From: G965232465 sp965232465 | GTDB lineage: Bacteria > Pseudomonadota > Alphaproteobacteria > JAQWUY01 | DNA length: 64,000 bases | NCBI GenBank assembly: GCA_965232465.1 | Contig: OZ246977.1 | Span: 2,046,001-2,110,000, forward strand | Reading direction: 5' to 3' | Part shown: positions 33,356-43,211 of the stretch, piece by piece | Position numbering within the stretch: the first letter of the stretch is position 1 | Layout of the letters: every line of letters begins with the position of its first letter | Position numbers and translations under genes: made by a program | Notes under the pieces: model-generated | Database searches by the model: none | What the model saw: the letters and a program-made list of their open reading frames with translations, nothing else | Told to the model about the DNA's origin: nothing

Positions 33356-34612
33356 TTATTGTCCTAATATATGTTGTACAGCGTCGGGTATATCCGTGAA
33401 CGCTACCCTTGTTTGTGCACCAGAATCCAAGTTTCTGAGCGTTACAATACCCTGTTGCAATTCGTCCTCACCAATAATAATCGCCACCTTCGCATTTATC
33501 TTATCCGCATATTTCATGCGTTTTTTTATATTCCCCGTATAAGTGCATTCACATACAATATTATTATTACGCAAAGCACGGGCGATTTCCAAACTTTTTT
33601 GTTGTGCCATATGACCCATAGCAATGGTTACCGTACCCCGTTGTGGTGGTATAATGCGGTTTTCCGCAACCATAAGGCACAGCCGTTCAATTCCACCGGC
33701 AAAACCGATGCCCGCCATATCCGCCCCCCCCATACATTTACACAAACCATCATACCGCCCCCCAGCAATCACAGTGCCTTGTGCCCCCAGAGTATCCGTG
33801 ATAAATTCAAATGCTGTGTGGCAATAATAATCCATACCCCGTACCAAGTTGGGATTTTCAGTATAAGCAATCCCCAACGCATCCAACCCGTCCTTAACCG
33901 CTTGGTAAGGGGCGGTGGAAATATCGTTTAAATAATCGCCTAATTTTGGGGCATGTTCCAATATTTTTTGGTCGCTGGGACTTTTTGAATCCAAAATCCG
34001 CAGTGGATTTTTATGCAAACGCATTTTGCTATTATCAGATAAATCATTTTCGAAGGGTGTTAAATATTCGACCAAGGCTTGGCGATACGCATCACGACTG
34101 GCGGTGTCGCCCAAGCTGTTAATATGTAAGGATACCCTGTCGACAACCCCCAGTGCGGTTAAAATATCGTATCCCATAATAAGCATTTCCACATCCATAT
34201 GCGGATGATCAACGCCCAAAGCCTCAACACCAAATTGGTGGAATTGCCGTTGTCGTCCTTTTTGAGGGCGTTCATATCGAAACATAGGACCTTCGTAAAA
34301 CACTTTAAAAGGTAGCGATTGGGTTAATCGATTTTGAATAAACGCCCGTATAACACCCGCAGTTCCTTCTGGTCGCAGAGTCAAACTGTCCCCATTACGA
34401 TCGGGAAAAGAATACATTTCTTTGCTGACAATATCCGAAGTTTCCCCCAATGGGCGGGAAAAAACCGCTGTACTTTCAAAAATAGGCGTTTGCATCATAT
34501 GAAATCCATACTTTAACGCCACCGCATAGGTCGTATGCACCACCCATTGGTGCATCCGCATAGCATCTGGCAAAATATCGTGTGTCCCCCGCACAGTCTG
34601 TAATGCATCCAT
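33356..34612 (-). CDS. hisS: Histidyl-tRNA synthetase
   Basis: 418 residues from MDALQTVRGTHDILPDAMRM; an ATG at 34639 adds nine residues not seen in the family. Class II motifs: motif 1 region after GFHMMQTPIFE, motif 2 GPMFRYERPQKGRQRQFHQF, histidine-binding LVRGMDYYCHTAFEF and AGGRYDGL, motif 3 GIGFAGGIERLCLM. The C-terminal anticodon-binding domain (residues about 320-418) is present. Charges tRNA-His. First gene of the hisS-prfA pair. Confidence 0.93.
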   Translation of the reverse strand: MDALQTVRGTHDILPDAMRMHQWVVHTTYAVALKYGFHMMQTPIFESTAVFSRPLGETSDIVSKEMYSFPDRNGDSLTLRPEGTAGVIRAFIQNRLTQSLPFKVFYEGPMFRYERPQKGRQRQFHQFGVEALGVDHPHMDVEMLIMGYDILTALGVVDRVSLHINSLGDTASRDAYRQALVEYLTPFENDLSDNSKMRLHKNPLRILDSKSPSDQKILEHAPKLGDYLNDISTAPYQAVKDGLDALGIAYTENPNLVRGMDYYCHTAFEFITDTLGAQGTVIAGGRYDGLCKCMGGADMAGIGFAGGIERLCLMVAENRIIPPQRGTVTIAMGHMAQQKSLEIARALRNNNIVCECTYTGNIKKRMKYADKINAKVAIIIGEDELQQGIVTLRNLDSGAQTRVAFTDIPDAVQHILGQ

Positions 34613-34679
34613 AATAAAAACCCACATTTCATAGAACAAATACTGTTTATAGACAATTTTTGTTAAAAAGTAAAGATGA

Positions 34680-34701
34680 TATAGTCAATGCCATATAAAA
34701 T
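34680..34701. repeat. Short dispersed word in the hisS-adhesin gap
   Basis: TATAGTCAATGCCATATAAA resembles the first part of the palindromic repeats at 1336 and 45988. It stands alone here, in the 289-bp gap between the divergent hisS and adhesin genes. The remainder of the gap holds a C-rich tract, an A-run and the adhesin promoter. Confidence 0.4.
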
Positions 34702-34800
34702 AAACAAGGTGCTATTTCCATTGCACATTTGCCCACCCTTCCCCTCCCCTCCCCCCATATATTACAACTTATAGTGTTATTTGATTATAGTTTTTAATAC

Positions 34801-34830
34801 TTGAAAAAAAAAAAAAATCCTCTGTATACT
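34801..34830 (+). promoter_or_regulatory. Promoter of the inverse autotransporter with a poly-A spacer
   Basis: -35 TTGAAA (34801-34806), 18-base spacer that is mostly adenine, -10 TATACT (34825-34830). The transcript would begin near 34837 with a leader of about 65 bases. The A-run of more than ten bases is prone to length changes that would alter spacer length, a known way to vary surface proteins. It is preceded by a C-rich tract at 34731-34756. Confidence 0.55.
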
Positions 34831-34901
34831 TATAGTGTGGTGCCTGTTTGGGCGGGTGCCGACTAAAATTGTAACATATATAACATATGGGGATAAAACA
34901 C

Positions 34902-37900
34902 ATGAAAAAATCTTTATGGGCAACGGCTAGTGTTATTGTGCTGGCATATACAACACCTGTATTCACCGATGACACAGACAAAGTGGTCAATGCCACGGGG
35001 AATATGTTTATGGATAGCATAAACAGAACAGGGTTTTTTGAATGGATAAGCGGCGGGGTCGGCTATACAGATAAAACCCTCAATTGGGATATTACCGCTT
35101 TTAGCAATCTGCGGGAGACAAAAGACACCGTCACATATTTACAAACTTCTTATAATCGTCAGAAATCGGTGAATCGATTAAACTTGGGGTTGGGCTATCG
35201 CAAACTTGTCGATACGACGGCTACCCCGTTACTTGTTGGGGTGAATGCGTTTTTTGATACGAAGGATGGGACGAAGAATATACTTGCTTTTAAGGCATCG
35301 GACACCTTCCAACGGTTTAGTGTGGGGGCGGAACTGAAAACCGCACAGTTTGACATGGCGGCAAACCTATACCGTCGCATTGGTAACACCATTATCGATG
35401 ATAAAAAGGTATTACAAGGCTGGGATATAACCGCTAAGGGTAGTATTCCCAATTATGAACAAGTATCTGTGGGGGTGGGTACCTATAGATTCGACGGGGT
35501 GGGCGATACGGTTGTTAAGGGCAATAAACTGATTGCTGCATTTAGCCCCAATGCGATGGTAACAGTGCGGGGCGAATATGACAAGCCCAATGGCGAATCG
35601 GCAAAAACCGATATATCCGTCGATTTTAAACTGGCATTTAATAAAAGCATACAAGACCAGTTAAAATCCGCCTCTGTATCCGCTACAGATGCCGTATGGC
35701 ACAAACGCTATGACAAGGTCGAACGGCACTATGATATTAAAACAGCGGAGGTCGATAGCACCCCTGCCCTTGGCAGTACGCTGAGTGATGCGGACAAAAC
35801 AGCCAATAAAATCAGTGAGGGGGATGGGATAACGGAAGGATCCGCATACGCCTTACAAAACGGCGAACAATACGATGTTGCAGACTTTATTCGCAACATT
35901 CCCGATAGCTTGAAAACAACAGCGGGTGTGATTGATCCCAATAAAGTTACGGTAAAAGCGGAACAAATCGCTGGCGATGGTAAGAAGGGCACAGACTTTG
36001 AAGTATACGACAGCGATGGTACCAGTGTCATTAGGTTGGCGGACATTACCGCAGACAGCCAGTTTAAAGACCTAGCCGGTGGCAAAACCGCCACCTTAAA
36101 GTTGACATACAGTGCCGATGGTTTTGAGGACAGGGTTGTATTCGTAAAGGCAATCGCCAGCAGCCAAATTGGCAGCGTACTATCCGATTCGGATAAAGCC
36201 AGTAACGATATTAAGGGTGGGGATGGTACCACCCAATCCAATGCGTATACTTTAACCAATACCAAAACATATAATGTAAGTACATTTGTTGGTACTGTAC
36301 CGAATGGGGTAACGCCGACTGTCAAAGCAGAAAGGGTTTCAGGCATAAATGGCACAGATTTTCAATTTAAGAATGGGGGGACGAATATCGGTGTGGGTGC
36401 CGCTAGCTATACCAGTACGCTGGAAGATAAAGCAGGTGCAGGTGCAGCGGTCATCAAATTGACATACAGTGCGACGGATTTTGACGACCGTATTGTATAT
36501 GTAAAAACCGATATTGCTTTTGTGGCAAACGATTTGAAAATGGCAAATCTTGTTGTCCCCTATGGGTCTGGAAGTGTGACGGTTAGCACTGCCGATATAC
36601 TGGGTAAATTAACTGTAACAGGCAGCCAAACGCAAAAATCCGATTGGACAATTAAGAGCCTAACAGATACAGATAATAATGCGAATCTTACAGTTGATGG
36701 CAAGACCCTGACCCTATCAGGGGCAATAACGACCAGTACAACTGTAACTGTTGTATTTGAACATGATGAGGATGAATATGTGGATCAAACCAGAACCTTT
36801 GAACTGTCGACTGGTGCGGGCACATTGGGCGGAACACCTACCGGGTTGTCTGGTAAATGGGGCAAAACCTTTACTGTCGATTATAAGGTAAACACTTCTG
36901 ATACGGTTGGCGATACCACTGTATCGTTTGATACCAGTGCCGATTTCACCTTTTCTATTTTGCCCACCAGCGATGGTAATAAAGGGGGCAAAGACGCCAC
37001 CACTGCGGGCATTGTTACCGGTGCATTAAGCGGGGCGATAAACAACAAAACAGGGAAAATTGACGGTAGCAAACTGAATAAATCAGGGAAATTGTTGGTA
37101 AAAATCGTCCGTAAGGCAAAAGGGGGATTGCCCGAACTGACAAATTATCAAAATATTACTGTTACGAAGCAAGAGATAGGGGCAGGAAAAGATATAACAA
37201 CTGTTCCGACCATATCATTAAACAGTGGCGACAATAAGTGGAAAACGGGCAGTACTATTAGGTTTGACCTAAAATATTCCAACCTACCCGGTGGGTTAAA
37301 TGCCAACGCATTTGCTTGGGGTATTAAAAGCTGGACAGGCAGTGGTACACCAAGCATCGACACAGATGGTAAAATCTTTGGGGCACCATCGGCGGGTACA
37401 GTGGGTATTACCATGAGTGCAAAAACTGCGGATGAAAAATACAGCGGCAGTTTTGACCTGGCACCCTTTACCATTGCCAAGCAAACAGTAGCGGCAAATA
37501 CCCTAAGCGTAGCCAATCTTGATGTATCGTTCGTATCTGGTAATAAGGTGGTAAGTGCAGCAGATGTATTGGGACAATTAACAGCAAGTAGCAGTAACAG
37601 AAGCGATTGGACTGTAAAAAGCCTAAGGGATACAGATGGTAATGGGAACCTTACAGTTGCTGGTAATCGCAAGAGTATGACCATATCCGGGGCTATCAGT
37701 GCTGGTACAACCATTGAAGTTGTCTTCGAGAGTGCCAAATATACAGATGTAACCAAAACCTTTGAACTGTCCACAAAAGCATCGCAAATAAGTTCGGCTA
37801 ACCGTGAGGGATCAGGCAAGTGGGGTAAAACCTATACCACAAATTATAAGTTAAAAACCCGTGATGGGGGGCAAGACTTTGCAACAGGTGCCAGCGGTGA

Positions 37901-40841
37901 TTTCACATTTTCTATTGTGGCGAGCCAAAGTGGTTTTACATCGACCACCACAGGGATTGTTGCCGATGGACAAACAGCGATTAACAGCAAAACCGGGGCT
38001 ATTGATGCCGGCAAACTGACCAAGAGTGGGACCTTGTTAATAAAAATAGTCCGTGCCAAAAAAGGCAGTGTAGACGCCGTTACCGAATATCAAAACTTTA
38101 CGGTAAGCAAACAAGATTTAGCCCGTGATATTACTAAACCAACGGTTGGTAGCAGCGACAACACATGGAAAAATAATGGGGGTAAAATCCCCCTAACATT
38201 TGCCGGATTGCCCACCGGCACAACCTTTGGCAATTACGATTGGACTGTGGCAGCTAAGACAGTTGGTGCCCCCACAGGCAGATTAGCGGTCGTATCGGAT
38301 GGTAGCGGTATCACTGGGGCTACATCGTCTGGTACAGTGGTTATCACAATGAACGCAAAATCTACGGATACCAAATACACAGGACAAGCGATACTAGCGG
38401 ACTTTGCCATTGCCAAGCAAACAGGGACAGGTGCATTAACTATGGGACCTGTTGTAATACCGTTTGGGGCAAGCGACACCAGCAAAACGGTAAGCACCGC
38501 CACCATAACAGGGAAATTGGGTGTACCCAGTGCCGGTGGTTTAGGGACAACATCGGATTGGACACTTAAGAGCTTATCAGAAAGCCATGCGAATCTTACT
38601 GTGAATGGCAAGACCCTGACCATATCCGGGGCAATCACCACCAGTACCAAGGTTACCGCTACTTTCGAGAGCGATAAATATACGGATAAGACCGCCACTT
38701 TCGATCTATCGACCAGTGCAGGGACAATGAGTACAGGCACCCGTACGGGATTATCGGGCAAATGGGGCAAAGAATTTACCAGTTCTACGAATGTCGATTA
38801 TAAGTTAAACACTTCTGATACGGTTGGCGATACCACTGTATCGTTTGATACCAGTGCCGATTTCACCTTTTCTATTTTACCCACCAGCGATGGCAGTAAA
38901 GGAGGCAAAGACGCCACCACTTCGGGCATTGTAACGGGTGCATTAACTGGGGCGATTGACAACAAAACAGGGAAAATTGACGGTAGCAAACTGAATAAAT
39001 CGGGTACCTTATTGGTAAAAATCGTCCGTAAGGCAAAAGGTGGATTGCCCGCATTGACCGATTATGAAAATATTACTGTATCCAAACAAGATAGCAACGA
39101 CCACCCCAATTTTAGGGTTAGTGCCACAGGGATTACATGGGCAACCGCCAGTACAGCGGTAACATATACACCGGCAAACCTACCAACGGGTATTGGTACC
39201 GCCACATACGCCTTGACAGCATCTGGTACGACTGCGGGTCCGACCACCGGGGGGAATGCTATCACCGTAGCGTCGAGCGATGGTAAGATTGCCAAAACTG
39301 CCCGAAGTGGGGTGGTAAAAGTAAAGATTACCTATGCGGCAAACGACAAGTATACCCAAATGAGTCGGGATGTGGATGTACCCATCAATAAGCAAACGGC
39401 AACAGGGACGCTTAGTATGGCAAATCTTGTGGTACCCTATACATCTGGCAATAAAGTGGTAAGCACCGCCGATATATTGGGGCAAATGACTGCTCCAACA
39501 GGAACACAAAAAGCCGATTGGACAATTAAGAGCCTACAAGATACAGATAGTAATGATAAACTTGCTGTTAATGGCAAGACTCTGGTCATATCGGGGACAA
39601 TACCCACCAGTACAACAGTTACCGCTGTATTTGAAAGTGTTAAATATCAAGATAAAACCGGTATAACCTTTGAACTATCCACAGGCACAGGCACAATGAG
39701 TACCGGCGACGCCCGTACGGGATTGAGCGGTAAATGGGGTAAAGGCTTTACCACTGCGGCGGATTATCAGTTAAAAACCTCTGATTTAGGCGTAACATTT
39801 GAAGATGATGGCAGCACCGATGATTACACCTTCACCATTTTACCCAACAGCGATGGCAGTAAAGGGGGTAAGACCGCCACCACCACAGGCATTGTTGATA
39901 GTAATGATTATACAGGGGCGATTAACAGCAAAACCGGGGCTATTGTAGCCAATAAACTCATCAAATCAGGAACCTTGTTGGTAAAAATCGTCCGTAAAGC
40001 AAAAGGGGGATTGCCCCAACTGACAGACTATGAAAACATTAATGTAACCAAGCAAGTACTGGGAACGGATGTAACCACCCGCCCAGCGGTAGCAAAGGCA
40101 ACGGGCGAAAATGGGGCGTGGAAGGACAGCACTGGCACCAAGATTGACCTAGACTATACCTTACCGGGCGGTACAAGGGCAACGCAATATACTTGGTCTG
40201 CTGTGGGTAAAACAGGGGATGCCCCCAGCGGTACATTAAATATCGTTAATGGGGATATTCGGGGGGCAACATCCGGCGGTACAGTGGAAATTACTATGAC
40301 CGCAACCGCCAGTAACCCCAAATATTCAGGGGCGATACGAACAGCGGACTTTACCATCGGTAAACAGGAGTATCCGTTGGTGATTAATACAAAATACAGC
40401 ACGCCTGCGGGGGCATTGGCGAATCGTTTCAATTCAGTACGCATAGATGTTAATAATTCTTCTATAACAGATAGTGTATTCAGCACAGCCAGTTTAACAT
40501 CGGCTATGGCAAGAAATTTAACTGTAACCAAAATAAATACTGTCAACGATATTACAAGTACCACAGGGGGTACAGGTGTTACCAGCACCGTATTGGATAC
40601 AAGTAGTGCGAATCGGGGAATGTTAGTCACCACTGTATCTAATGGGGTTACTAGTATAGCCAATGGAAATGATAATGCTGTGGTGGCAGCTATACAAACA
40701 GCTTTTAGGGCAAGAGAAATAGTGCTTATTCAACTATTCCTACGTAATGATTCTGCCTTAAAATTACGGATTCAAATTCCTGCGGATAGCAATAAAAAAT
40801 ACAATGCTTATGATGAAATCTTGTACCTAATTACAAACTAA
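34902..40841 (+). CDS. Inverse autotransporter adhesin (intimin/invasin type), 1979 residues
   Basis: Starts at ATG 34902 (signal MKKSLWATASVIVLAYTTPV), with GGGGATA before it; the ATG at 34887 lacks a site. Residues about 35-260 are the outer-membrane beta-barrel of intimin/invasin proteins (PF11924 type): GFFEWISGGVGYTDKTLNWD, LGLGYRKL, PLLVGVNAFFDTK, closing with DAVWHKRYDKVERHYDI, equivalent to the invasin LWHKRYEKVERN. The passenger follows the barrel to the C-terminus: two short Ig-like units (near 290 and 425), then four long blocks of about 310-325 residues starting near 543, 865, 1176 and 1502. Composition is rich in Thr, Ser, Gly and Asp with no cysteine cluster or lectin domain. 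No LysM domain precedes the barrel. Expected role: surface adhesion. Such proteins are less usual in alphaproteobacteria. Confidence 0.85.
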   Translation: MKKSLWATASVIVLAYTTPVFTDDTDKVVNATGNMFMDSINRTGFFEWISGGVGYTDKTLNWDITAFSNLRETKDTVTYLQTSYNRQKSVNRLNLGLGYRKLVDTTATPLLVGVNAFFDTKDGTKNILAFKASDTFQRFSVGAELKTAQFDMAANLYRRIGNTIIDDKKVLQGWDITAKGSIPNYEQVSVGVGTYRFDGVGDTVVKGNKLIAAFSPNAMVTVRGEYDKPNGESAKTDISVDFKLAFNKSIQDQLKSASVSATDAVWHKRYDKVERHYDIKTAEVDSTPALGSTLSDADKTANKISEGDGITEGSAYALQNGEQYDVADFIRNIPDSLKTTAGVIDPNKVTVKAEQIAGDGKKGTDFEVYDSDGTSVIRLADITADSQFKDLAGGKTATLKLTYSADGFEDRVVFVKAIASSQIGSVLSDSDKASNDIKGGDGTTQSNAYTLTNTKTYNVSTFVGTVPNGVTPTVKAERVSGINGTDFQFKNGGTNIGVGAASYTSTLEDKAGAGAAVIKLTYSATDFDDRIVYVKTDIAFVANDLKMANLVVPYGSGSVTVSTADILGKLTVTGSQTQKSDWTIKSLTDTDNNANLTVDGKTLTLSGAITTSTTVTVVFEHDEDEYVDQTRTFELSTGAGTLGGTPTGLSGKWGKTFTVDYKVNTSDTVGDTTVSFDTSADFTFSILPTSDGNKGGKDATTAGIVTGALSGAINNKTGKIDGSKLNKSGKLLVKIVRKAKGGLPELTNYQNITVTKQEIGAGKDITTVPTISLNSGDNKWKTGSTIRFDLKYSNLPGGLNANAFAWGIKSWTGSGTPSIDTDGKIFGAPSAGTVGITMSAKTADEKYSGSFDLAPFTIAKQTVAANTLSVANLDVSFVSGNKVVSAADVLGQLTASSSNRSDWTVKSLRDTDGNGNLTVAGNRKSMTISGAISAGTTIEVVFESAKYTDVTKTFELSTKASQISSANREGSGKWGKTYTTNYKLKTRDGGQDFATGASGDFTFSIVASQSGFTSTTTGIVADGQTAINSKTGAIDAGKLTKSGTLLIKIVRAKKGSVDAVTEYQNFTVSKQDLARDITKPTVGSSDNTWKNNGGKIPLTFAGLPTGTTFGNYDWTVAAKTVGAPTGRLAVVSDGSGITGATSSGTVVITMNAKSTDTKYTGQAILADFAIAKQTGTGALTMGPVVIPFGASDTSKTVSTATITGKLGVPSAGGLGTTSDWTLKSLSESHANLTVNGKTLTISGAITTSTKVTATFESDKYTDKTATFDLSTSAGTMSTGTRTGLSGKWGKEFTSSTNVDYKLNTSDTVGDTTVSFDTSADFTFSILPTSDGSKGGKDATTSGIVTGALTGAIDNKTGKIDGSKLNKSGTLLVKIVRKAKGGLPALTDYENITVSKQDSNDHPNFRVSATGITWATASTAVTYTPANLPTGIGTATYALTASGTTAGPTTGGNAITVASSDGKIAKTARSGVVKVKITYAANDKYTQMSRDVDVPINKQTATGTLSMANLVVPYTSGNKVVSTADILGQMTAPTGTQKADWTIKSLQDTDSNDKLAVNGKTLVISGTIPTSTTVTAVFESVKYQDKTGITFELSTGTGTMSTGDARTGLSGKWGKGFTTAADYQLKTSDLGVTFEDDGSTDDYTFTILPNSDGSKGGKTATTTGIVDSNDYTGAINSKTGAIVANKLIKSGTLLVKIVRKAKGGLPQLTDYENINVTKQVLGTDVTTRPAVAKATGENGAWKDSTGTKIDLDYTLPGGTRATQYTWSAVGKTGDAPSGTLNIVNGDIRGATSGGTVEITMTATASNPKYSGAIRTADFTIGKQEYPLVINTKYSTPAGALANRFNSVRIDVNNSSITDSVFSTASLTSAMARNLTVTKINTVNDITSTTGGTGVTSTVLDTSSANRGMLVTTVSNGVTSIANGNDNAVVAAIQTAFRAREIVLIQLFLRNDSALKLRIQIPADSNKKYNAYDEILYLITN
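36520..40370 (+). repeat. Four long intragenic repeat blocks in the adhesin
   Basis: Each block is close to 950 bp and encodes L-x-MANLVVPY..VSTADILG, DWTIKSL..DTD, a KTLTISGAI module, GLSGKWGK and a KLNKSGTLLVKIVRKAKGG-type module. Blocks 1 and 3 are almost the same at DNA level over about 36895-37115 and 38810-39030. These are substrates for recombination that would add or delete blocks. Confidence 0.75.
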
Positions 40842-40877
40842 TTAAAATATATTTAATCCCATTTCACAAATACAATA

Positions 40878-40900
40878 GGGGGCGTAATGCCCCCTTCTTT
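40878..40900 (+). terminator. Intrinsic terminator after the adhesin
   Basis: GGGGGC (40878-40883), loop GTAAT, GCCCCC (40889-40894), then TTCTTT. It lies 37 bp after the adhesin stop and closes that transcript before the next promoter. Confidence 0.75.
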
Positions 40901-40955
40901 GATGTGTGTACATTCTTGTTCCCTTTGTGAAAAATATTTTTTATACTTAAACACA

Positions 40956-40984
40956 TTGCAAAATGATTTAAATTCTTATATAAT
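40956..40984 (+). promoter_or_regulatory. Promoter of the TVP38/flavoprotein genes
   Basis: -35 TTGCAA (40956-40961), 17 bases, -10 TATAAT (40979-40984). Predicted start near 40991, leader about 105 bases. A small dyad, ATGCA...TGCAT, lies just at the start point (40983-41001) and could be an operator. Confidence 0.6.
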
Positions 40985-41096
40985 GCATATTAGTAGTGCA
41001 TAATATCCAATGTTTTGGTTATTTTTTATACATAGTTTTATATTCGCATCATAAAATTTTATTAACAACAGATTCTTAATGTAAAGCGAGAACAAA

Positions 41097-41771
41097 ATGA
41101 AAAAACTTATAATAATAATGCTCCTTATACTCCTTATAGCGATTGGCTATTTTTATTTAATTAACACAGTAAATGAAACCTTTTCCTTAGCAAATGTTAA
41201 ACAGTATATTACCATTTATGCCGATTTTATCGACAAAAATTTCGGCTGGGTGATGCTGGGATATTTTTTGGTGTATGTGTTAGCAGCGGCATTATCGTTG
41301 CCAATTGCGGCATTATTAACGGTTACAGCGGGGGCAATTTTTGGCGTTTTGTATGGGGTGGTTGTCGTATCTTTTGCCAGCACCATTGGTGCCAGCATTA
41401 CATTCCTGTTATTCCGATTTGTATTATCCGACCGTGCCCATAGAAAATTCCCAGATATTATGCAAAAAATGGACTCATACATGCAGGGCAATCATGCAAC
41501 GGCTGTATTTGGCTTACGCTTGGTTCCCTTATTTCCATTTTTTGCGGTAAATGTGGGACTTGCCTTAACGGATGTACGGTTAAAAACCTTTTATATATAC
41601 AGCCAACTCGGCATGTTACCGGGGACAATCGTGTATGTAAATGCAGGCACACAAATTAGTAAATTACAAAGCTTAAACGATATTTTATCACCCACATTCC
41701 TGTTGTCATTTGTGGCACTAGGTTTATTACCCTTTATCGGCAAAATAGTATATAACAAGTTCTTAAAATAG
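41097..41771 (+). CDS. TVP38/TMEM64-family (DedA-like) membrane protein
   Basis: 224 residues and about six membrane helices. VTT/SNARE-associated domain: LPIAALLTVTAGAIFGVLYG, then SFASTIGASITFLLFRFVLS and RLVPLFPFFAVNVGLALTDV. DedA/VTT proteins are thought to scramble or flip phospholipids or carrier lipids in the inner membrane. The gene is followed after 13 bp by a mercuric-reductase-like flavoprotein and then by a phospholipid synthase. TVP38-flavoprotein pairs, sometimes fused, are common, so a redox-linked membrane job is likely but not known. Confidence 0.85.
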   Translation: MKKLIIIMLLILLIAIGYFYLINTVNETFSLANVKQYITIYADFIDKNFGWVMLGYFLVYVLAAALSLPIAALLTVTAGAIFGVLYGVVVVSFASTIGASITFLLFRFVLSDRAHRKFPDIMQKMDSYMQGNHATAVFGLRLVPLFPFFAVNVGLALTDVRLKTFYIYSQLGMLPGTIVYVNAGTQISKLQSLNDILSPTFLLSFVALGLLPFIGKIVYNKFLK

Positions 41772-41784
41772 AAAGGATTTAAAG

Positions 41785-43164
41785 ATGCATAAAATCAAAA
41801 ATACATGTGATGTGGTGGTTATTGGTGCAGGTTCGGCAGGATTGGTATGTTCCAATATAATGGCACAATCTGGATTAGATGTGGTACTTGCGGAACATAA
41901 CAAAATGGGGGGGGATTGCCTAAATACCGGCTGTGTCCCGTCAAAAGCATTGCTTCATATGAGCAAACATAGCGACGATTACAATGAAGTACGGACCCAT
42001 ATTCAAAATACCATTGCCCATATCGAACCACACGACAGCGTCGAACGCTACACCGGATTGGGTGTAACAGTCGTACAAGAAACCGCCACCTTATTGTCGA
42101 ATACCCAAGTACAGATTGGTACCGATGTATACACATGTAAAAAGATTGTTATTGCCACAGGGGCGGAACCCTTTGTACCGCCCATTAAAGGAATAGATTC
42201 AGTACCATATTATACTTCCGATACCATATGGGATATGGACACATTACCAAACACCATGGCGATAGTTGGGGCGGGGGCAATTGGCTGTGAACTGGCACAA
42301 TCGTTTAACCGCTTGGGTGTAAAGGTTACGCTGATTGACCAAATGGACGCTATCCTTGGTCGTATGGACACAGACACCCAACAGGTTATGTCAAAGGTTA
42401 TGACAAACTTAGACATAGACTTAAAACCGGGGACTATGGTACAAGAAATCGAACAAGACACCGACAAAACCATCCATATTTACACACAAGGCGATAGCAT
42501 CAAAACAGATTGCTTGGTTGTTGCCATTGGACGACGCCCCTATACGGAAGGATTGGGGCTGGACAAAGTGGGCATTACCCCAGAACGCAACGGCAGTATT
42601 AAGGTCAATGCACATTTACAAACACAGGTTAAAAATATATATGCCATTGGCGATGTCATTGCCAAATATCAATTAACCCATATGGCGGGGCATGACGCAT
42701 GGTATGCCAGCCTAAATGTAATGTTTTCAAAACTGAAAAAATTTAAAATCCCTTACAAAGCTGTACCACAAGTTATTTATACTACCCCAGAAGTGGCAGC
42801 CGTTGGTATATCACCCGCCGACATCAAAGATACAAACGCATATACAGTTGTGCACATTGACCTGAGCGAATCAGACCGTGCGGTTGCGGACAACGACAAG
42901 CATGGTTTTGTAAAAATCATTGTCGATAACAAAACATCGAAGCTGGCGGGGGCAACGATTGTTGCCAATCGGGCGGGGGAAATGTTGACGCCATTAACCC
43001 TGTGTATGCAAAATGATTTAAAATTATCCGCCATATTGAATACAATACACCCATATCCCAGTTATGCAGAAATAGTTAAACTTGCAATAATCACATGGAA
43101 AAAACAAATCACATCCCCCGGTAAAATGCGATTGTTGCAACGATTTGTGCGTTTTATAAGGTAA
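41785..43164 (+). CDS. Dihydrolipoamide dehydrogenase/mercuric reductase-like flavoprotein
   Basis: 459 residues. FAD site VVVIGAGSAGLVCSNIMAQS, redox cysteines in GGDCLNTGCVPSKAL (about 42-56), NAD(P) site AIVGAGAIGCELAQSFNRLG, second FAD contact NIYAIGDVI, and the dimer-domain motif HPYPSYAEIVK near 425, which replaces the HxHPTxxE of true lipoamide dehydrogenases. No metal-binding N-terminal domain and no C-terminal cysteine pair, so mercury reduction is unlikely. AAAGGA precedes the start. The partner is probably the upstream TVP38 protein or a membrane quinone. Confidence 0.85.
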   Translation: MHKIKNTCDVVVIGAGSAGLVCSNIMAQSGLDVVLAEHNKMGGDCLNTGCVPSKALLHMSKHSDDYNEVRTHIQNTIAHIEPHDSVERYTGLGVTVVQETATLLSNTQVQIGTDVYTCKKIVIATGAEPFVPPIKGIDSVPYYTSDTIWDMDTLPNTMAIVGAGAIGCELAQSFNRLGVKVTLIDQMDAILGRMDTDTQQVMSKVMTNLDIDLKPGTMVQEIEQDTDKTIHIYTQGDSIKTDCLVVAIGRRPYTEGLGLDKVGITPERNGSIKVNAHLQTQVKNIYAIGDVIAKYQLTHMAGHDAWYASLNVMFSKLKKFKIPYKAVPQVIYTTPEVAAVGISPADIKDTNAYTVVHIDLSESDRAVADNDKHGFVKIIVDNKTSKLAGATIVANRAGEMLTPLTLCMQNDLKLSAILNTIHPYPSYAEIVKLAIITWKKQITSPGKMRLLQRFVRFIR

Positions 43165-43211
43165 AATACATCATATCAGAAATCCGATTTAAATATGGAA
43201 AGATGGACACC

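Noticed and set aside
36881..39054. Minus-strand frames of 60-220 residues within the adhesin gene
   Set aside because: They are antisense shadows produced by the biased codons of the Thr/Ser/Gly-rich repeats and recur with the block period.
41785..43164. True mercuric reductase or lipoamide dehydrogenase
   Set aside because: No metal-binding N-terminal domain, no C-terminal cysteine pair and no 2-oxoacid dehydrogenase genes nearby; the dimer motif also differs.
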